The notes under the pieces: generated by a model
What the model was told of the DNA's origin: nothing
The model's database searches: none
The model's input: the letters and a program-made list of their open reading frames with translations, nothing else
Made by a program: the position numbers and the translations under genes
In this document: piece after piece, positions 22,681-31,514 of the stretch
How the letters are laid out: every line of letters starts with the position of its first letter
Position numbering within the stretch: position 1 is the first letter of the stretch
DNA from: Thiopseudomonas sp.
Lineage (GTDB): Bacteria > Pseudomonadota > Gammaproteobacteria > Pseudomonadales > Pseudomonadaceae
DNA: 42,768 nucleotides
Assembly (NCBI GenBank): GCA_023228985.1
Contig: JALOAC010000022.1
Coordinates: forward strand, 1-42,768
Direction: 5' to 3'

Positions 22681-24717
22681 ATGAATCATTCTAACTATCC
22701 ACACCTGTTTACCCCGCTTGATCTGGGCTTTACCACCTTAAAAAACCGCTTTCTTATGGGCTCAATGCACACTGGGTTGGAAGAGCGCCCCGGTGGTTTT
22801 GAGCGCATGGCGGTGTATTTTGCCGAACGTGCTCGTGGTGGCGTGGGCTTGATCGTCACCGGCGGTATTGCACCTAACGAAGAAGGTGCGGTTTATCAAG
22901 GCGCAGCCAAACTCACAACCGCCGCCGAGGCTGAGCAACATAAGCTGGTTACCCGCGCAGTCCATGCTGAAGGCGCAAAAATCTGCTTGCAGATTTTGCA
23001 TGCCGGACGCTATGGCTACAGCCCTAAGCTGGTTGCGCCCAGCGCCATTCAAGCGCCGATTAACCCGTTTAAACCCAAAGAGCTGGATGCCGAGGGGATT
23101 GAAAAGCAGATTGCTGATTTTGTTACCTGCGCCCAGCTTGCCCAGCAGGCTGGCTATGACGGCGTCGAAATTATGGGGTCTGAGGGTTACTTTATTAACC
23201 AGTTTTTGGTTAAACATACCAATTTACGCACCGATGAATGGGGCGGTGAATTCAGCAACCGTATGCGTTTGCCCGTTGAGATTGTGCGCCGAGTGCGCGA
23301 AGCGGTGGGTACGGACTTTATCATTATTTACCGCTTATCCATGCTGGATTTAATGGAAAACGGCAGTGATTGGGATGAAGTGGTGCAGCTCGCCAAAGTT
23401 ATTGAGCAGGTAGGTGCGACCATTATTAACACCGGAATTGGCTGGCATGAAGCGCGCATTCCGACCATCGCGACCATGGTACCGCGTGGTGCTTTTGTCA
23501 GTGTTACGGCCAAATTGCGCGGTGAGGTCAGTATTCCGCTGGTAGCAACTAACCGCATTAATACGCCCGAAGTGGCGGAGCAGGCCATTGCCAGTGGCGC
23601 GGCGGATATGGTGTCCATGGCGCGTCCGTTTTTGGCCGATCCGGAATTTGTGAACAAAGCAGCAGCGGGTCAGCCTGAGCTGATCAACACCTGTATTGCC
23701 TGCAACCAAGCCTGCTTGGACCACACCTTCAGCGGCAAGCTGACGTCCTGTTTGGTCAACCCCAGAGCTTGCCATGAAACCGAGCTGCAATACATTCCTG
23801 TCACGCAAGTGAAAAAAGTAGCGGTGGTCGGTGCCGGACCTGCGGGATTAGCGGCAGCGACGGTGGCGGCTGAGCGAGGCCATCAGGTGGTGCTGTTTGA
23901 AGCAGGCAGTGAGATTGGTGGGCAGTTTAATGTCGCCAAACTGATTCCGGGCAAAGAAGAATTCTATGAAACCCTGCGTTATTTCCAGCATAAGCTGGCG
24001 CACACCGGGGTTGAGGTGCGTTTAAACACCCGCGTGAGCGCTCAAGCGCTGCTCGCCGAAGGCTTTGCTGAGGTGATTCTGGCAACCGGTATTGTGCCGC
24101 GTGTGCCTGAGATTCCCGGTATCGAGCATCCGAAAGTGATGAGCTATTTGGACGCCATTTTAGGGCGTAAATCAGTGGGTGACAGCGTGGCGGTCATTGG
24201 TGCGGGCGGCATTGGGTTTGATGTCTCTGAGCTGCTTACCCATAGCGGTGAGTCGGTAAGTCTGAATAAAGAGGCTTTCTGGAAAGAGTGGGGCATTGAT
24301 TTAGGGTTGACGGCGCGCGGTGGTGTGGCAGGCGTTAAGCCCCATTTACCCAATAGTGCGCGGCAGGTGTATTTGTTGCAACGCAAAAGCAGCAAAGTGG
24401 GTGCTGGACTGGGTAAAACCACCGGCTGGATTCACCGTGCAGAATTGAATAAAAAACAGGTACAGATGCTTAACGGTGTCGAATACCTTGGGATTGACGA
24501 CCAAGGCTTGCACATTCAACTCTCTGATGCAGCACCGCAATTGCTCAGGGTGGACAGCATTGTCATTTGTGCTGGGCAAACGCCGCAGCGTGAGCTTTAC
24601 GATGAGCTGCTGGCGGGTGGCGTGGCGGTGCATTTGGCCGGTGGCGCGGACGTAGCGGCTGAGCTGGATGCCAAGCGTGCTATTGATCAGGGGTCGCGAA
24701 TAGCGGCTGCGCTATAG
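22681..24717 (+). CDS. fadH: NADPH-dependent 2,4-dienoyl-CoA reductase
   Basis: 678 aa Fe-S flavoenzyme that reduces 2,4-dienoyl-CoA during breakdown of unsaturated fatty acids. Residues 1-330 are the old-yellow-enzyme TIM barrel binding FMN (LFTPLDLGFTTLKNRFLMG; GSEGYFINQFL; MARPFLADPEFV). Next comes the 4Fe-4S site CIACNQACLDHTFSGKLTSC, spacing CX2CX3CX11C, matching E. coli FadH. The C-terminal half holds FAD- and NADPH-binding Rossmann motifs (AVVGAGPAGLAAA; AVIGAGGIGFDVSELL). Full length for the family. It starts just downstream of AAAGAGAC and ends before a clear terminator, so it is a single-gene unit. Confidence 0.93.
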   Translation: MNHSNYPHLFTPLDLGFTTLKNRFLMGSMHTGLEERPGGFERMAVYFAERARGGVGLIVTGGIAPNEEGAVYQGAAKLTTAAEAEQHKLVTRAVHAEGAKICLQILHAGRYGYSPKLVAPSAIQAPINPFKPKELDAEGIEKQIADFVTCAQLAQQAGYDGVEIMGSEGYFINQFLVKHTNLRTDEWGGEFSNRMRLPVEIVRRVREAVGTDFIIIYRLSMLDLMENGSDWDEVVQLAKVIEQVGATIINTGIGWHEARIPTIATMVPRGAFVSVTAKLRGEVSIPLVATNRINTPEVAEQAIASGAADMVSMARPFLADPEFVNKAAAGQPELINTCIACNQACLDHTFSGKLTSCLVNPRACHETELQYIPVTQVKKVAVVGAGPAGLAAATVAAERGHQVVLFEAGSEIGGQFNVAKLIPGKEEFYETLRYFQHKLAHTGVEVRLNTRVSAQALLAEGFAEVILATGIVPRVPEIPGIEHPKVMSYLDAILGRKSVGDSVAVIGAGGIGFDVSELLTHSGESVSLNKEAFWKEWGIDLGLTARGGVAGVKPHLPNSARQVYLLQRKSSKVGAGLGKTTGWIHRAELNKKQVQMLNGVEYLGIDDQGLHIQLSDAAPQLLRVDSIVICAGQTPQRELYDELLAGGVAVHLAGGADVAAELDAKRAIDQGSRIAAAL

Positions 24718-24730
24718 CCTGTATTTTTAG

Positions 24731-24763
24731 AGCGTCGAGCAGGCAGGCTTGACGCTTTTTTTT
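24731..24763 (+). terminator. Rho-independent terminator of fadH
   Basis: AGCGTC-G-AGC pairs with GCT-T-GACGCT (with one G-T pair) and is followed by TTTTTTTT. It lies 14 nt after the fadH stop. Textbook form. Confidence 0.92.
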
Positions 24764-24939
24764 GTACCAAACAATTAACTCAGGCTTCATTTTGCCATCA
24801 TAATCAAATGTTTAAAGTGTCGACTCAGTCGCTTAAATTGTCGGCTTTGCTGCTAATCCAATCACACCTCTAGACTAGGCTTTTGCTACACTCCAAGAGC
24901 TGTTTTCCGTCGTATTTTGTTGTGAATAGGGTCAGTTTT

Positions 24940-26316
24940 ATGCGCGTACAAAAATCCAGTAAAGCACAGCTAGTTGAGGCCATCATGCTGTTTGGCAGCG
25001 ACGGTGTTGCTGTAGAAATGCTTTATCCTGAGTTTGAAGCCATTTTGGATAATATGGTCAACATGCCGCAGTACGCCGATGAGCAGGTGCGAGCGGCTTA
25101 TGTTTTGATCAGTCCTAGGCTGTTGGTACGCTCTATAGTGTTCTTTTATCTGGATTTTGATGAAGAAGGTGCAGTAGAACCCGGCTGGAACTTGGATTTA
25201 AGGCATTTAGCAGAAAAAGCAGGAGCAGGCCCTGATTTGGGTGCAGGTCCTATTCGTTTAGCCTGTCGTAGCCAATGTGCTGTGCCTTGGTATCAAATGC
25301 ACCTCTGGGATCCAGAGCTTTCACCCGGCAAGAACCACGTCAACATGGTGCGTGATGCGGTGAAGCAAAATAACTTACGCCTAGTCATGGATATAGAAGA
25401 GGACCTTGTAGTTACTCCGGGCAGATTACAGGTTGCGCAAGAAGATAGTTGGCAAAACCAAGAGCAAGTACAGGAGGTGCTACACAAAGCACAAGAACGT
25501 GAGAAAGAACAGCGCCATCAGGCAGCGCAATTAATAAAACAGCAACGCTTGAGAATTCACACCTTAGAGGCACAGCACACGGAAACGTTGGCCAAACTAC
25601 GCCAACAGTACGAACTTGCCTTGGCGCAGCGCGACCGAAGTGAAAAGCAGTTGATGCAGCAGCTAGGTCAGTATCGCGAACAAAATGACACATTAAAACT
25701 ACATCTGTCTGAGCAGTCTGAAAAGCTCAGAGAAATTCGCAAGGATGTGCAGGTACGCATTCAAGAGTTGAATGAAAGAGAACAGCAGCAGGTTGGTTTA
25801 CTTAGAACCCAGTATGAGAATGAGTTGCAGGCACGTATTGAAACGCTAACCGCTCAGCACCAAGAGCACTTACAAGCACGTGAAGATGAGTTGGCCACCA
25901 AGCATGAGTGTTTGCAGCAGGCGGTTTTTGAACAGGAACGGCTGCAGCGGACAGTAAAGGACTTAACCGCCCAAACAGGTGAGAAAATATTGCAGCGCCT
26001 TAATGTAGCAGGGATAAATTTTGTGGCCTTGCATCCGGGAGTTGGGCATATAAATATCCCATTGTCAGAAATTGACGTATATCTGCAAAACCCCATTTGT
26101 TATGCCGCAAAACAATGCTTGGTCACCGAAGAGCACTATCGTGAATGGCTTAAGCATTATGAAAGTGCTGCTTGTGATGCCTTAATAGAAACAACAGACA
26201 CTCTGTGTTGTTTGCCATTGGAGCGCAAAAGCCATCCTAGTCAGTTTGTGGCGGGGATTTCGAATAAGTGTTCACGTCACCGCAAATTAGTCAAGCCAGT
26301 CAGTAGTCAAGAATGA
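24940..26316 (+). CDS. Coiled-coil protein of unknown function
   Basis: About 458 aa from ATG 24940; the frame stays open upstream, but residues before MRVQKSSKAQLVEAIML look like read-through and there is no ribosome site further up. Residues 1-170 are a globular domain (LFGSDGVAVEMLYPEFEAILDNM; YVLISPRLLVRSIVFFYLDFDEEG). Residues about 190-370 form a long, charged, Gln/Glu/Arg-rich coiled coil. Residues 370-458 form a second globular domain with several Cys (NPICYAAKQCLVTEEHYREWLKHY). No signal peptide or membrane helix, so cytoplasmic. I do not recognise the family; the shape suggests a scaffold or filament-associated protein. It stands alone after a terminator. Confidence 0.7.
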   Translation: MRVQKSSKAQLVEAIMLFGSDGVAVEMLYPEFEAILDNMVNMPQYADEQVRAAYVLISPRLLVRSIVFFYLDFDEEGAVEPGWNLDLRHLAEKAGAGPDLGAGPIRLACRSQCAVPWYQMHLWDPELSPGKNHVNMVRDAVKQNNLRLVMDIEEDLVVTPGRLQVAQEDSWQNQEQVQEVLHKAQEREKEQRHQAAQLIKQQRLRIHTLEAQHTETLAKLRQQYELALAQRDRSEKQLMQQLGQYREQNDTLKLHLSEQSEKLREIRKDVQVRIQELNEREQQQVGLLRTQYENELQARIETLTAQHQEHLQAREDELATKHECLQQAVFEQERLQRTVKDLTAQTGEKILQRLNVAGINFVALHPGVGHINIPLSEIDVYLQNPICYAAKQCLVTEEHYREWLKHYESAACDALIETTDTLCCLPLERKSHPSQFVAGISNKCSRHRKLVKPVSSQE

Positions 26317-26466
26317 ACAGGCGGCTCAAGCTTTTTAAGCATACAAACACCTATATACTTCCCCAAAAAGTCATGATGACTGTATGGATGTTGGCACAAT
26401 AGCATTACAGGTTATACTCACCCCTTAATTCTTGCTTGTAAGTTCAAATCTAGGTCATCGCACATT

Positions 26467-27579
26467 ATGAATAGCCAGTTAACGGTTCAGCAGTTAAAAA
26501 CCTTTATTCCGTTTAATCAACTATCGGACATGCAGCTTGCTAAATTGCGTGCTCAATTATCGGTACAGCCGATTTTAGCGGGCCATGTTTTATTCGAGCA
26601 GGGCAATGAGGATAAGCAAAGTTATTTTTTGTTAACCGGCAGCTTGAGCCTGCAAGACCAGCAGCAAAGCGCAAATATTATTAGCGCCGATGACGAACAA
26701 AGCCTGTATGAGCTGGCACCGCAAACCCCTCGTGTGTATCGAGCGGTCGCTGAGACAGACTCAGTTGTTATTAAACTAGATAGTGAAAAGCTGGCGCAAC
26801 TGCTGGCTTGGCGACCAATGATGCAGGATGTACTGCTGGACTTAGAGCATGACAACCTAGATATCGACTGGTTAGAAAAGTTGCTGGCCAATCCTTTGTT
26901 TAGTAATGTGCCCGCGCAAAATATCCGTGAAATACTCAAACGCTTAAAGCCTGTAAATTTACTGGCGGGTAGTGAAATTATTCGTCAGGGAACAGCAGGT
27001 GAAACTTGCTATTTTTTACGAACGGGACTGGCGCAAGTCACTCGTGAGCAAGAGGGCGAATTGCAAGTTTTAGCTGAGCTGGAAGAGGGGGCCTGCTTTG
27101 GCGAAGAAGCCTTACTCAGTGATCAGCCACGCAATGCCAATGTCAGCATGCTGGAGGACGGTCAGGTTTTAGAGCTATCACGGCAAGATTTTATTGAGCT
27201 GCTTAAAGCGCCCGTGGTCGCAGAAAGCTCGCTGGAGCAAGCGCAGCAGCAGATTGAACAGCAGCAGGCTCAATGGTTGGATGTACGACGTCAGGATGAA
27301 TACGAGCAAGCCCATGCCTTTGGTGCTTTGCATATGCCGCTGGATGTCTTGCGCTTAAAATCACGTTTGCTGAATAAGGCTTTGTTGTATCTTTGCTATT
27401 GTGATAATGGCAAGCGCAGTCAAAATGCGGTTTTTTTACTGACCCAGCTTGGTTTTAGAGCCAAAATGCTGGCCGGTGGCACAGACAGCTTATTAGTCGA
27501 ACAGCGTGATGAGTTTCTATCTGAGCAGGGTGCCGGTTACTTAATACGTAGCGGCGGCCATGTTGAAATCAGCCAGTAA
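26467..27579 (+). CDS. Cyclic-nucleotide-binding domains fused to a rhodanese domain
   Basis: 370 aa soluble protein. Residues 1-125 and about 135-255 are two cNMP-binding (CAP_ED) domains; the second keeps the phosphate-binding cassette pattern GACFGEEALLSDQPRNANV and is the better candidate for true cyclic-nucleotide binding, while the first (QSLYELAPQTPRVYRAVAE) is degenerate. Residues 270-365 form a rhodanese domain with WLDVRRQDEYEQAHAFGALHMPL and the active-site loop CDNGKRS, which keeps its catalytic Cys. No DNA-binding helix is seen, so it is not a Crp-type regulator. It would couple a nucleotide signal to sulfur transfer or to persulfide sensing (inference). It converges with the MATE gene. 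Confidence 0.8.
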   Translation: MNSQLTVQQLKTFIPFNQLSDMQLAKLRAQLSVQPILAGHVLFEQGNEDKQSYFLLTGSLSLQDQQQSANIISADDEQSLYELAPQTPRVYRAVAETDSVVIKLDSEKLAQLLAWRPMMQDVLLDLEHDNLDIDWLEKLLANPLFSNVPAQNIREILKRLKPVNLLAGSEIIRQGTAGETCYFLRTGLAQVTREQEGELQVLAELEEGACFGEEALLSDQPRNANVSMLEDGQVLELSRQDFIELLKAPVVAESSLEQAQQQIEQQQAQWLDVRRQDEYEQAHAFGALHMPLDVLRLKSRLLNKALLYLCYCDNGKRSQNAVFLLTQLGFRAKMLAGGTDSLLVEQRDEFLSEQGAGYLIRSGGHVEISQ

Positions 27580-27605
27580 GCAGCCAGCGACTGCGTGCCT
27601 ACAAG

Positions 27606-28982
27606 CTATGCTTGCAGTAAGTCGATCTGCTTTTTACTGATATGGCGCAAACGTAGCCCAAGTAGTATAGCGGCACAGGTTAATCCAGCAATTAAGCCCT
27701 GCCACATTCCAGCTGGCCCTTGGGCGCTGCCTAAATAATCCGTTAACCCTAGCGTGTAGCCAATCGGCAAGCCTATGCCCCAGTATGAAACCAGAGTAAT
27801 TAGCATGGTCATGCGGGTGTCTTGATAACCGCGCAATGCGCCGGCTGCGGTAACCTGTATCGCATCAGAAAACTGAAACACAGCCGCATAAATAATCAAC
27901 GCAGCGGCAATGCTCAGCACCACAGGATCTTCGGTATAAATCCGTGCAATAGACTCCCTGAACCAAGTCATATAACCAGCAGAAATGCAGGCCACCAATA
28001 AGGCTGTACCCATAGCTACCAGTGCGGCAAAGCGCGCTTGTTGTGGTTGCTGTGCGCCCATAGCTTGGCCTACGCGCACAGTGGTTGCCATACCTAGCGA
28101 GTAAGGCAACATAAACACCAGTGAGCTAAAGTTAAGTGCTATTTGATGACCGGCCACGGTGCTGGCACCTAGACCACCAATGAGCAAGGCAATAATTGAG
28201 AAAATACTCGCCTCGGCAAAGATAGCTATGCCAATCGGTACGCCCAGTGTGGTTAGACTTTTTTGTACCGCAAGGTTAGGCCATTGAAAACGCTGGTAAA
28301 CCTGATGTTCTTTGTAATAGGGTGCCCAGCGCACCCAAACCAGCATTGCCAGTGCCATAAACACCATGACCAGTGCCGTAGCCCAGCCACAGCCAACGCC
28401 GCCCATTGCCGGTACGCCAAGTTTGCCGTAGATAAAAATATAGTTAACAGGGATATTAATCAGCAAGCCCAGAATGCCGATGACCATGCTCGGACGGGTA
28501 CGCCCCAGTGCATCGCTATAACAGCGCAAGACTAAATATATAGCCACTGCTGGAAAACCGCAGGCTACCGCGCGTAAATATCCCATTGCCGGCTCAATGA
28601 GCTCTGGACTGATTTGTAACCACTGCATAAGAGGTTTGGCGTTCCACATCAGCACCGCCATCACGCAGCCCATAATTAAACCCAGCCATAAGGCTTGGCG
28701 TACCAAGGGGCCGATGCTGGCATTATCGCCAGCACCAAATAACCGTGCAGCTTTGGCGGTAGTGGCTAAAAGCACACCGCTCATCAGTAGAAAAATAGGC
28801 ACCCAAATAGAGTTGCCCAGCGCAACTGCAGCTAAGTCATTAGGGCTAACACGACCGGCCATCATGGTGTCGACAAAACCCATAGCTGTGTTAGCGAGTT
28901 GGGCGATTACAATAGGAATGGCAAGGCTTAACAAACGCCGCCACTCACTGGTTGTGCGTGCTATAAGAGTGTTGTTATGCAT
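27606..28982 (-). CDS. MATE-family multidrug/cation antiporter (NorM type)
   Basis: 458 aa with 12 membrane helices. N-terminal LSLAIPIVIAQLANTAMGFVDTMMAGRVSPNDLAAVALG is the NorM-type MATE signature, and the second half repeats the fold (VPIGIAIFAEASIFSIIALLIGGLGASTVAGHQIALNFSS). Such pumps export cationic drugs and toxic metabolites in exchange for Na+ or H+. The acidic residues in helices 1 and 7 (D in FVDTMM, E in FAEASI) are present. Single gene, promoter expected at 28990-29070. No regulator is adjacent. Confidence 0.92.
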   Translation of the reverse strand: MHNNTLIARTTSEWRRLLSLAIPIVIAQLANTAMGFVDTMMAGRVSPNDLAAVALGNSIWVPIFLLMSGVLLATTAKAARLFGAGDNASIGPLVRQALWLGLIMGCVMAVLMWNAKPLMQWLQISPELIEPAMGYLRAVACGFPAVAIYLVLRCYSDALGRTRPSMVIGILGLLINIPVNYIFIYGKLGVPAMGGVGCGWATALVMVFMALAMLVWVRWAPYYKEHQVYQRFQWPNLAVQKSLTTLGVPIGIAIFAEASIFSIIALLIGGLGASTVAGHQIALNFSSLVFMLPYSLGMATTVRVGQAMGAQQPQQARFAALVAMGTALLVACISAGYMTWFRESIARIYTEDPVVLSIAAALIIYAAVFQFSDAIQVTAAGALRGYQDTRMTMLITLVSYWGIGLPIGYTLGLTDYLGSAQGPAGMWQGLIAGLTCAAILLGLRLRHISKKQIDLLQA

Positions 28983-29076
28983 AAAGGTAGTATATTTAAA
29001 GGTGGGGGATTGAGTCGTATTCTATGCAATTAGGGGAATCGCTCTTTTGATTGATTATGCTGGAATATGAGAGTTG

Positions 29077-29337
29077 TTAAGGAGCCTCTGAATAACGTTA
29101 CCGAGGACGCTAACACAAGGCGCAACGACCAACGGGAGTAACAGCCAAAGGCTGACCCGAAGGGCGAGCGCTAGCGAGTCAAAACGTATGAAAAAGCGCA
29201 GTTTACATGTGTAAATGAGCATTTTATTCGCTTCGCTCCCCCTTCGGGCCGTGCTAAAGCACGTTCAATCTAAAGATTGTGAGTACGTTTTTAACGCAGT
29301 GGTAGCTACGCAGGTAGTTATTCAGAGGCTTCTTAAG
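29077..29337. mobile_element. MITE-like non-autonomous element with terminal inverted repeats
   Basis: A GCCTCTGAATAAC arm at 29084-29096 is matched by GTTATTCAGAGGC at 29317-29329, a perfect 13-bp terminal inverted repeat that extends to about 20 bp with one mismatch. The flanking TTAAG occurs on both sides (29077-29081 and 29333-29337), as a target-site duplication would. The interior has no coding capacity and further short palindromes (for example TTTACATGTGTAAA). About 250 bp long. The parent transposase family is not determined. Confidence 0.65.
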
Positions 29338-29352
29338 AGTTTCATAGATAGG

Positions 29353-29417
29353 GTTTTGCTTGGTGGGCTGCACATTCGAGCCCCTGAAAAGCACAGCAAG
29401 TTTACGCTAAGCAAAAC
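29353..29417. repeat. Nested inverted repeat of unknown role
   Basis: GTTTTGCTT (29353-29361) pairs with AAGCAAAAC (29409-29417), and inside it GGGCT (29365-29369) pairs with AGCCC (29379-29383). It may be a structured RNA or a transposon end. Nothing else is recognised between 29338 and 29740. Confidence 0.4.
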
Positions 29418-29740
29418 TATTTTGCAGGAAAGTTGAAATCCAGCAATGATTCTGTTGCTAGAGCATGATTGCTTTAAATAAAAACAAGATAAATCTATGC
29501 CGCTAGGTACAGCGCAAGATGTATATTTGGAGGGGCCTAGTAAAAGATTGCAAACGGTCGTTTCGTCATATGACTAACCATTTAGCTAAGCTGCCAGTTC
29601 CACATGTTTACTGGCTCTTCGCATTTAAGGGTGTAGAAAAAAACTGACCGGCTGGAAAAGGTGTCGGGGAACTTGGAAAATGTAAGCTTCTACAAGAGCT
29701 GTGCCTAGCGTTCGGCTGCGTGCTAACCGCTTTGCTTTAC

Positions 29741-29780
29741 TGTGGGATTGTGGGACTGTGGGGTTATGGGACTGTGGGAG
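29741..29780 (+). repeat. Five tandem copies of an 8-bp unit (TGTGGGAY type)
   Basis: TGTGGGAT, TGTGGGAC, TGTGGGGT, TATGGGAC, TGTGGGAG run head to tail. They lead directly into a REP-like palindrome. The variation between units shows that they are not very recent. Confidence 0.8.
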
Positions 29781-29799
29781 CGCATCTTATGCGCGATGA
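29773..29799. repeat. REP-like palindrome
   Basis: TGTGGGAGCGCATCTTATGCGCGATGA resembles the Pseudomonas REP core (GTGGGAGCGGGCTTGCCCGCGATG). The stem GCGCAT (29780-29785) and ATGCGC (29789-29794) encloses CTT. Two more hairpins follow: CCCCGTACT/AGTGCGGGG at 29817-29837 and GGAAGGCT/AGCCTTCC at 29850-29867. Confidence 0.55.
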
Positions 29800-29826
29800 C
29801 CAAAATGCGCGACAAGCCCCGTACTT

Positions 29827-30066
29827 TTAGTGCGGGGAAGGATAGCGCTGGAAGGCTGTAGCCTTCCTTAATGGGGTCGGGTTTGCTGCTCTATCTTGCT
29901 TTATGGGCAATGTGTCGAATAGAACAGAAGTGGCGCAACCTTTTTTTTGGCCAATCTTTTCAGCCAGTGCGGTATGTATTTCCGTTTCGGATGGTTTTGA
30001 ACCACCGCAGGCGGTTAAAACAAGGAAAACCAAAGTCATACCAGCGATATATATTGTCTTATGCAT
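29827..30066 (-). CDS. Small lipoprotein, probably 3'-truncated
   Basis: 79 aa frame. Residues 1-20 form a lipoprotein signal with lipobox LTAC followed by GGSKPSE, so it should be lipidated at Cys20 and exported. ATG 30066 follows a strong AAGGAG site, and the start lies just 23 nt from an attC-like site, as in a gene cassette. The C-terminal third (from about DRAANPT) is encoded by the hairpin/REP sequence at 29817-29867 and does not look like protein. The original 3' end, and any attC of its own, have therefore probably been replaced. Role unknown. Confidence 0.5.
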   Translation of the reverse strand: MHKTIYIAGMTLVFLVLTACGGSKPSETEIHTALAEKIGQKKGCATSVLFDTLPIKQDRAANPTPLRKATAFQRYPSPH

Positions 30067-30089
30067 TAAATGCTCCTTCTTTTAAAATG

Positions 30090-30161
30090 GACTAACGCCC
30101 AAGCTCACCGGCGGTAATGAAGCGTAGCGCCATTGCCGTCCGGTGGAGCGCTTTGTTATAC
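30090..30161 (-). other. attC-like recombination site at the 3' side of the hsd operon
   Basis: In the minus-strand sense it runs GTATAAC ... GTTAGTC (72 bp). The inner arms CACCGGACGGCAATG and CATTACCGCCGGTG pair with one unpaired base, the extrahelical base expected in a folded attC. It starts 36 nt after the hsdR stop. The outer boxes deviate slightly from RYYYAAC/GTTRRRY. Confidence 0.65.
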
Positions 30162-30197
30162 ATATTTCCCTGCCCTGTGCTTAGCGTCTAGAAGCAC

Positions 30198-31514
30198 CTA
30201 GATCTGCCCACCTACGCCTTTAAACTTTTCCACAAACGCGGCGATTTTTTGCAATACGTTCTGTTTCTTGGTGAGGTATTGTGGGTTTAGCGGGCTCATT
30301 TTGGGCAGGATGGCATTAAGCTCGGTTCCTGCATCGCTGGCGTACTCCCGTTTCAGCGACGTTGTCATATAGCGCTTTGCGGCTTCTTGATTTAAGTTCT
30401 CGGCCTCAATCAACTCTTCTGCCTCGCGGCGCTGCTCGGCTTGAGCAAAGGCAAAAAATGCTTCAATAACGTTGGCCTTCTCGGCTATCTGATCCAAGTC
30501 GGTTTGGTTGATAAAATCCACCACTAAGCTTTCTTTGGCGCGATTGCCAAGGCTGGCACGAATCACACGGCGCACCTCATCGACCAGATCGGCTTTGCTC
30601 TTGTTCTTTTTGTTGTGCTCGAAGATCAGCTCAAGAATGTAATCAAGGTTGATCTCCTGCGACTTAAGCAGGTCAACCTCAAACACCACATCATCCCAAT
30701 CAAGGCTTGATTGGTCTTTCGCATCGGCGGCTTTCTGGCGGCGCTGCCAGTCGCGGATGTCGTTGTAAGTCGAGCGATAATCTTGAATTTTGCGTTCAGC
30801 AGGCAGGCGTATGGTTTGCAGCTCAGCCAGCTTTTGGTCATCCAAATAGTGTTCGGCTTTAAATGCTTCAACCGCTTGCGGGTCGCTTATATCGACATTT
30901 TGTAGCGCCTTCAAACTGGCGTACTCGTCGTAGTTTTGTAGAATATTTTCTACCCGCAGATATTCACCAAAGAGCTTGGCAAAGGCTTTCTTATCCGACT
31001 CTTTCTCAATGTTGGCCGGATCAGGAAAGCGCTGCTCCAATTCGCTGACCACCTCCATAAAACCGCGCCGCGCTTCACCGGTCAACACATCGGTAAAGCC
31101 TTCCATGTATTCCTTGTAGCTTTTTTCCAGCACCACGTTTTTGGTGTTTTTATCACCAAACAAGGTAATGGCATCGATGGTGGCCTTCTCCAAATCACGG
31201 AAAGTCACGATATTGCCAAAGGTCTTGGTGGCATCATAAATGCGATTGGTACGCGAGTAGGCTTGCATCAAACCGTGGTAGCGCAGGTTCTTATCAACAA
31301 ATAAGGTATTGAGTGTTGGCGCGTCGAAGCCAGTGAGGAACATACCGACAACAATTAAAAGGTCTACCTCTTGGCTTTTAACCCGCTTGGCCAAGTCGCG
31401 GTAGTAGTTCTGGAAGCCGTTACTATCCACACTAAAGTTGGTTTTAAAGAAAGCGTTGTAGTCGTCGATGGCAGCGCTTAAGAATTCCTTGGCACTGCTA
31501 TTCATGGCCGACAC
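30198..31514 (-). pseudogene. hsdR: Type I restriction endonuclease HsdR, 3' part after frameshift
   Basis: Frame holding the C-terminal 40 percent of HsdR: the second helicase lobe (VVGMFLTGFDAPTLNTLFVDKNL; LMQAYSRTNRI) and the helical C-terminal region that contacts the methylase core, ending FKGVGGQI. The real protein sequence continues upstream of the apparent ATG 31514 as SFAANEEQDAIGDIADESFEV, in another frame from the preceding 601-codon piece. The break is at a run of five A (plus strand 31574-31578); six would join the frames. Either hsdR is inactivated, or this is a base-call error, or it is a slippery tract. Confidence 0.85.

Noticed and set aside
29215..29436. Open frame of 73 codons
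   Set aside because: It lies across the right end of the MITE-like element, has no ribosome site and resembles no protein.
29741..29780. Short-spaced repeats as a CRISPR remnant
   Set aside because: Units are 8 bp, directly adjacent and without spacers; no cas genes nearby. The 12-bp units at 33511 are coding and also lack spacers.
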